The notes under the pieces: generated by a model
What the model was told of the DNA's origin: nothing
Databases searched by the model: none
What the model saw: the letters and a program-made list of their open reading frames with translations, nothing else
NCBI GenBank assembly: GCA_027313705.1
Contig: DAHVDE010000041.1
Location: 1-64,000, forward strand
Reading direction: 5' to 3'
DNA from: Actinomycetota bacterium
GTDB lineage: Bacteria > Actinomycetota > Actinomycetes > Streptosporangiales > Streptosporangiaceae
Length of the DNA: 64,000 nt
Shown: piece after piece, positions 62,640 through 64,000 of the stretch
Layout: every line of letters starts with the position of its first letter
Numbering within the stretch: position 1 is the first letter of the stretch
Made by a program: the position numbers and the translations under genes

Positions 62640-63908
62640 TCAGTTAATGTTCCATTTCTCGTTATTCCACTGGAGCAACTGCTGCTGGTCAACCGAGCCG
62701 CTCAGGGCGAACTCGCCGACCGCCCAGCAGTCCTTGGCCGTCTGGCAGCGGACGTCATACAGGATGCTCAGGTCCTCGCTCTTGTGCCCGGCCGGGTCGG
62801 GAATGCTGACCGATGACCACTTCTTGCCCGTCCAGTGCAGCGCCTCGTTAGAAATGCCGGTACCCACGGCGTAAAGCCCGCTGTTACCGACCGCCCAGCA
62901 GTTACTGGCCCCGGTGCAACTGATGCTCGACAACTCGTTGCCGTAGGAGCCTTTAGCGTGGTCAGGATTCGGCACGCCGACTTGCGACCACGTCCGGCCA
63001 TTCCACTTGAGCACCTCGTTGAACAGGTGCGTAGTGTTGTGGTCGTTACCTTCCGTGCCGACCGCCAGGCAGTTGCGCGCCGCTGTGCAGGTGACGGAAC
63101 TCAACTCGTTAACCGCATTAGCCTTGCGCCCGCCAGGGTCAGGCACGGCCACCGCAGACCACTTCGTGCCGTTCCACGACAAGACCTCGTTGAGGGTCTT
63201 GCCGCCGGCGGCACTGCTGCCGTAACCGCCGACCGCCAGGCAGTTCTTGGCAGAGAGGCAATAGACGCCGTTGAGCAGGTTCGTGTCCTGGTGCCTGGTC
63301 CCGCCTGGGTTGGGCACCTTGACCTTCGACCAGGTACGCCCGTTCCAGTGCGTGATCAGGCCGTACTCTACCGACGAATTGCCTGCACCCGTGCTGTACA
63401 GTCCGACGGCCCAGCAGTCTTTCGCCGACAGGCAGGTGACGCTGGTCAGCTGATTAAAGTCGTTGTTTCCCTTACCGGCCGGATCCGGCGTACTGACCGC
63501 GGTCCAGCCACCGCCAGTCCAGTGCAGCGCCTCGGTGAGGTACGCCGCGCCGCTCGCGTAATACCCCACGGCCCAGCAGTCGGCAACCGCGACGCAGGTG
63601 ACGCCGTACAACTGGCTGTAGTCGCCTTTTTGCGTTCCGCCCGGGCTCGGCACGGCCGCGCTCGTCCACTTCTTGCCGTTCCAGCGCAGCGTCTCGTTCA
63701 CCGAAGCGCGGCTAGCTGAGGTCGTATAGCCCACGGCCCAGCAGTTGTTCACCGACGTGCAGGTCACGCCGCCGAGCGCGGACATTGTCACCGAGGCAGC
63801 CGCCGCGCCGCCCGCCGACGCTCCCGCTAGCGCCATGGCCGCGCCGAGCCCAAGCGCGGTGAACCTGGCCGCGCGAAGCCGCCGGAACCGCTGACGAGCA
63901 CTCTTCAT
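62640..63908 (-). CDS. secreted seven-repeat protein, predicted seven-bladed beta-propeller
   Basis: A 422-residue protein. A signal peptide spans about 1-38 (FTALGLGAAMALAGASAGGAAAA). Seven repeats of 54-58 residues follow, each with a C-x5-C pair then (W/L)AVG; the second Cys lies at 56, 111, 165, 223, 280, 337 and 394. Each repeat continues with a (W)NG-x-x-W strand and a VP(N/D)PGG loop. Seven equal beta-rich units suggest a seven-bladed propeller, each blade pinned by a disulfide. Secreted or cell-surface; ligand unknown. AGAAGGGG precedes the ATG. Confidence 0.85.
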   Translation of the reverse strand: MKSARQRFRRLRAARFTALGLGAAMALAGASAGGAAAASVTMSALGGVTCTSVNNCWAVGYTTSASRASVNETLRWNGKKWTSAAVPSPGGTQKGDYSQLYGVTCVAVADCWAVGYYASGAAYLTEALHWTGGGWTAVSTPDPAGKGNNDFNQLTSVTCLSAKDCWAVGLYSTGAGNSSVEYGLITHWNGRTWSKVKVPNPGGTRHQDTNLLNGVYCLSAKNCLAVGGYGSSAAGGKTLNEVLSWNGTKWSAVAVPDPGGRKANAVNELSSVTCTAARNCLAVGTEGNDHNTTHLFNEVLKWNGRTWSQVGVPNPDHAKGSYGNELSSISCTGASNCWAVGNSGLYAVGTGISNEALHWTGKKWSSVSIPDPAGHKSEDLSILYDVRCQTAKDCWAVGEFALSGSVDQQQLLQWNNEKWNIN

Positions 63909-64000
63909 CGAGCCGCCACCCCTTCTGCCGTTTGCGCCGACGTGTTCACGCCAATCGCCCAGCGGTCCGTAGCGGACTCGCGCAAATAGTCTACCTTGGC

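Overview
The window is high-GC DNA from an actinomycete. The evidence is GTG/TTG starts, F420-type luciferase-like oxidoreductases, many DUF-class actinobacterial proteins, and a block that keeps the order of the Mycobacterium tuberculosis Rv2689c-Rv2698 region (TRAM RNA methyltransferase, ceoB/ceoC TrkA pair, DUF3710, dut, DUF3093). I cannot name the genus. I saw no rRNA, tRNA, CRISPR array or intact insertion sequence.

Layout. 0-5 kb: a minus-strand four-gene unit (coiled-coil protein, Cas4/RecB-like nuclease with an Fe-S-type cysteine set, a 507-aa protein of unknown function, UPF1/Dna2-like SF1 helicase). It starts from an apparently leaderless promoter overlapped by three phased 10-bp repeats. 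It resembles a Dna2 nuclease-helicase split into separate polypeptides and is my best candidate for an undescribed system. 5-11 kb: small membrane protein, an intergenic direct-repeat cluster, recQ, DppA-type peptidase, secreted beta-helix protein, class III aminotransferase. 12-15 kb: nitric oxide synthase oxygenase facing a flavohaemoprotein, their stop codons sharing one CTAG. 15-21 kb: two LLM oxidoreductases, RNase HI, two lipoproteins and an MFS exporter. 21-28 kb: the ceoBC-dut block plus an AI-2E/PerM permease, DUF4235 protein and a methyltransferase. 28-31 kb: glgC-glgA.

31-36 kb: VOC protein, then an HTH-citrate synthase divergent from a homocitrate-synthase-like enzyme across a dyad-rich promoter, a HhH-GPD protein, a decayed gene and an MBL-fold hydrolase. 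36-41 kb: DUF4129-TM-MoxR-DUF58-TM operon. 41-49 kb: gamma-glutamyltransferase/CPBP pair, a soluble Ser/Thr kinase between two DUF4232 lipoproteins, DUF885 peptidase. 48.7-54 kb: YceI/MarR divergent pair, PCuAC-fold lipoprotein, DUF1707 protein, a dnaN-like sliding clamp away from dnaA/recF, DUF6295 and dienelactone hydrolase. 54-57 kb: Tat-exported berberine-bridge-type flavoenzyme and DUF1206 protein.

57-61.5 kb is a mixture of partner-switching regulators (STAS, RsbW-like ATPases) and gene remnants (YihY/BrkB, an MFS N-terminus, DUF1275). It also holds an orphan ClpC N-domain protein. 61.5-64 kb has a methionine aminopeptidase divergent from a small XRE regulator, and a secreted protein with seven C-x5-C-x-A-V-G repeats, probably a seven-bladed propeller.

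Start codons were chosen by Shine-Dalgarno position, overlap with the preceding stop and expected family N-terminus. Function calls rest on motif recognition by eye; no database search was run.
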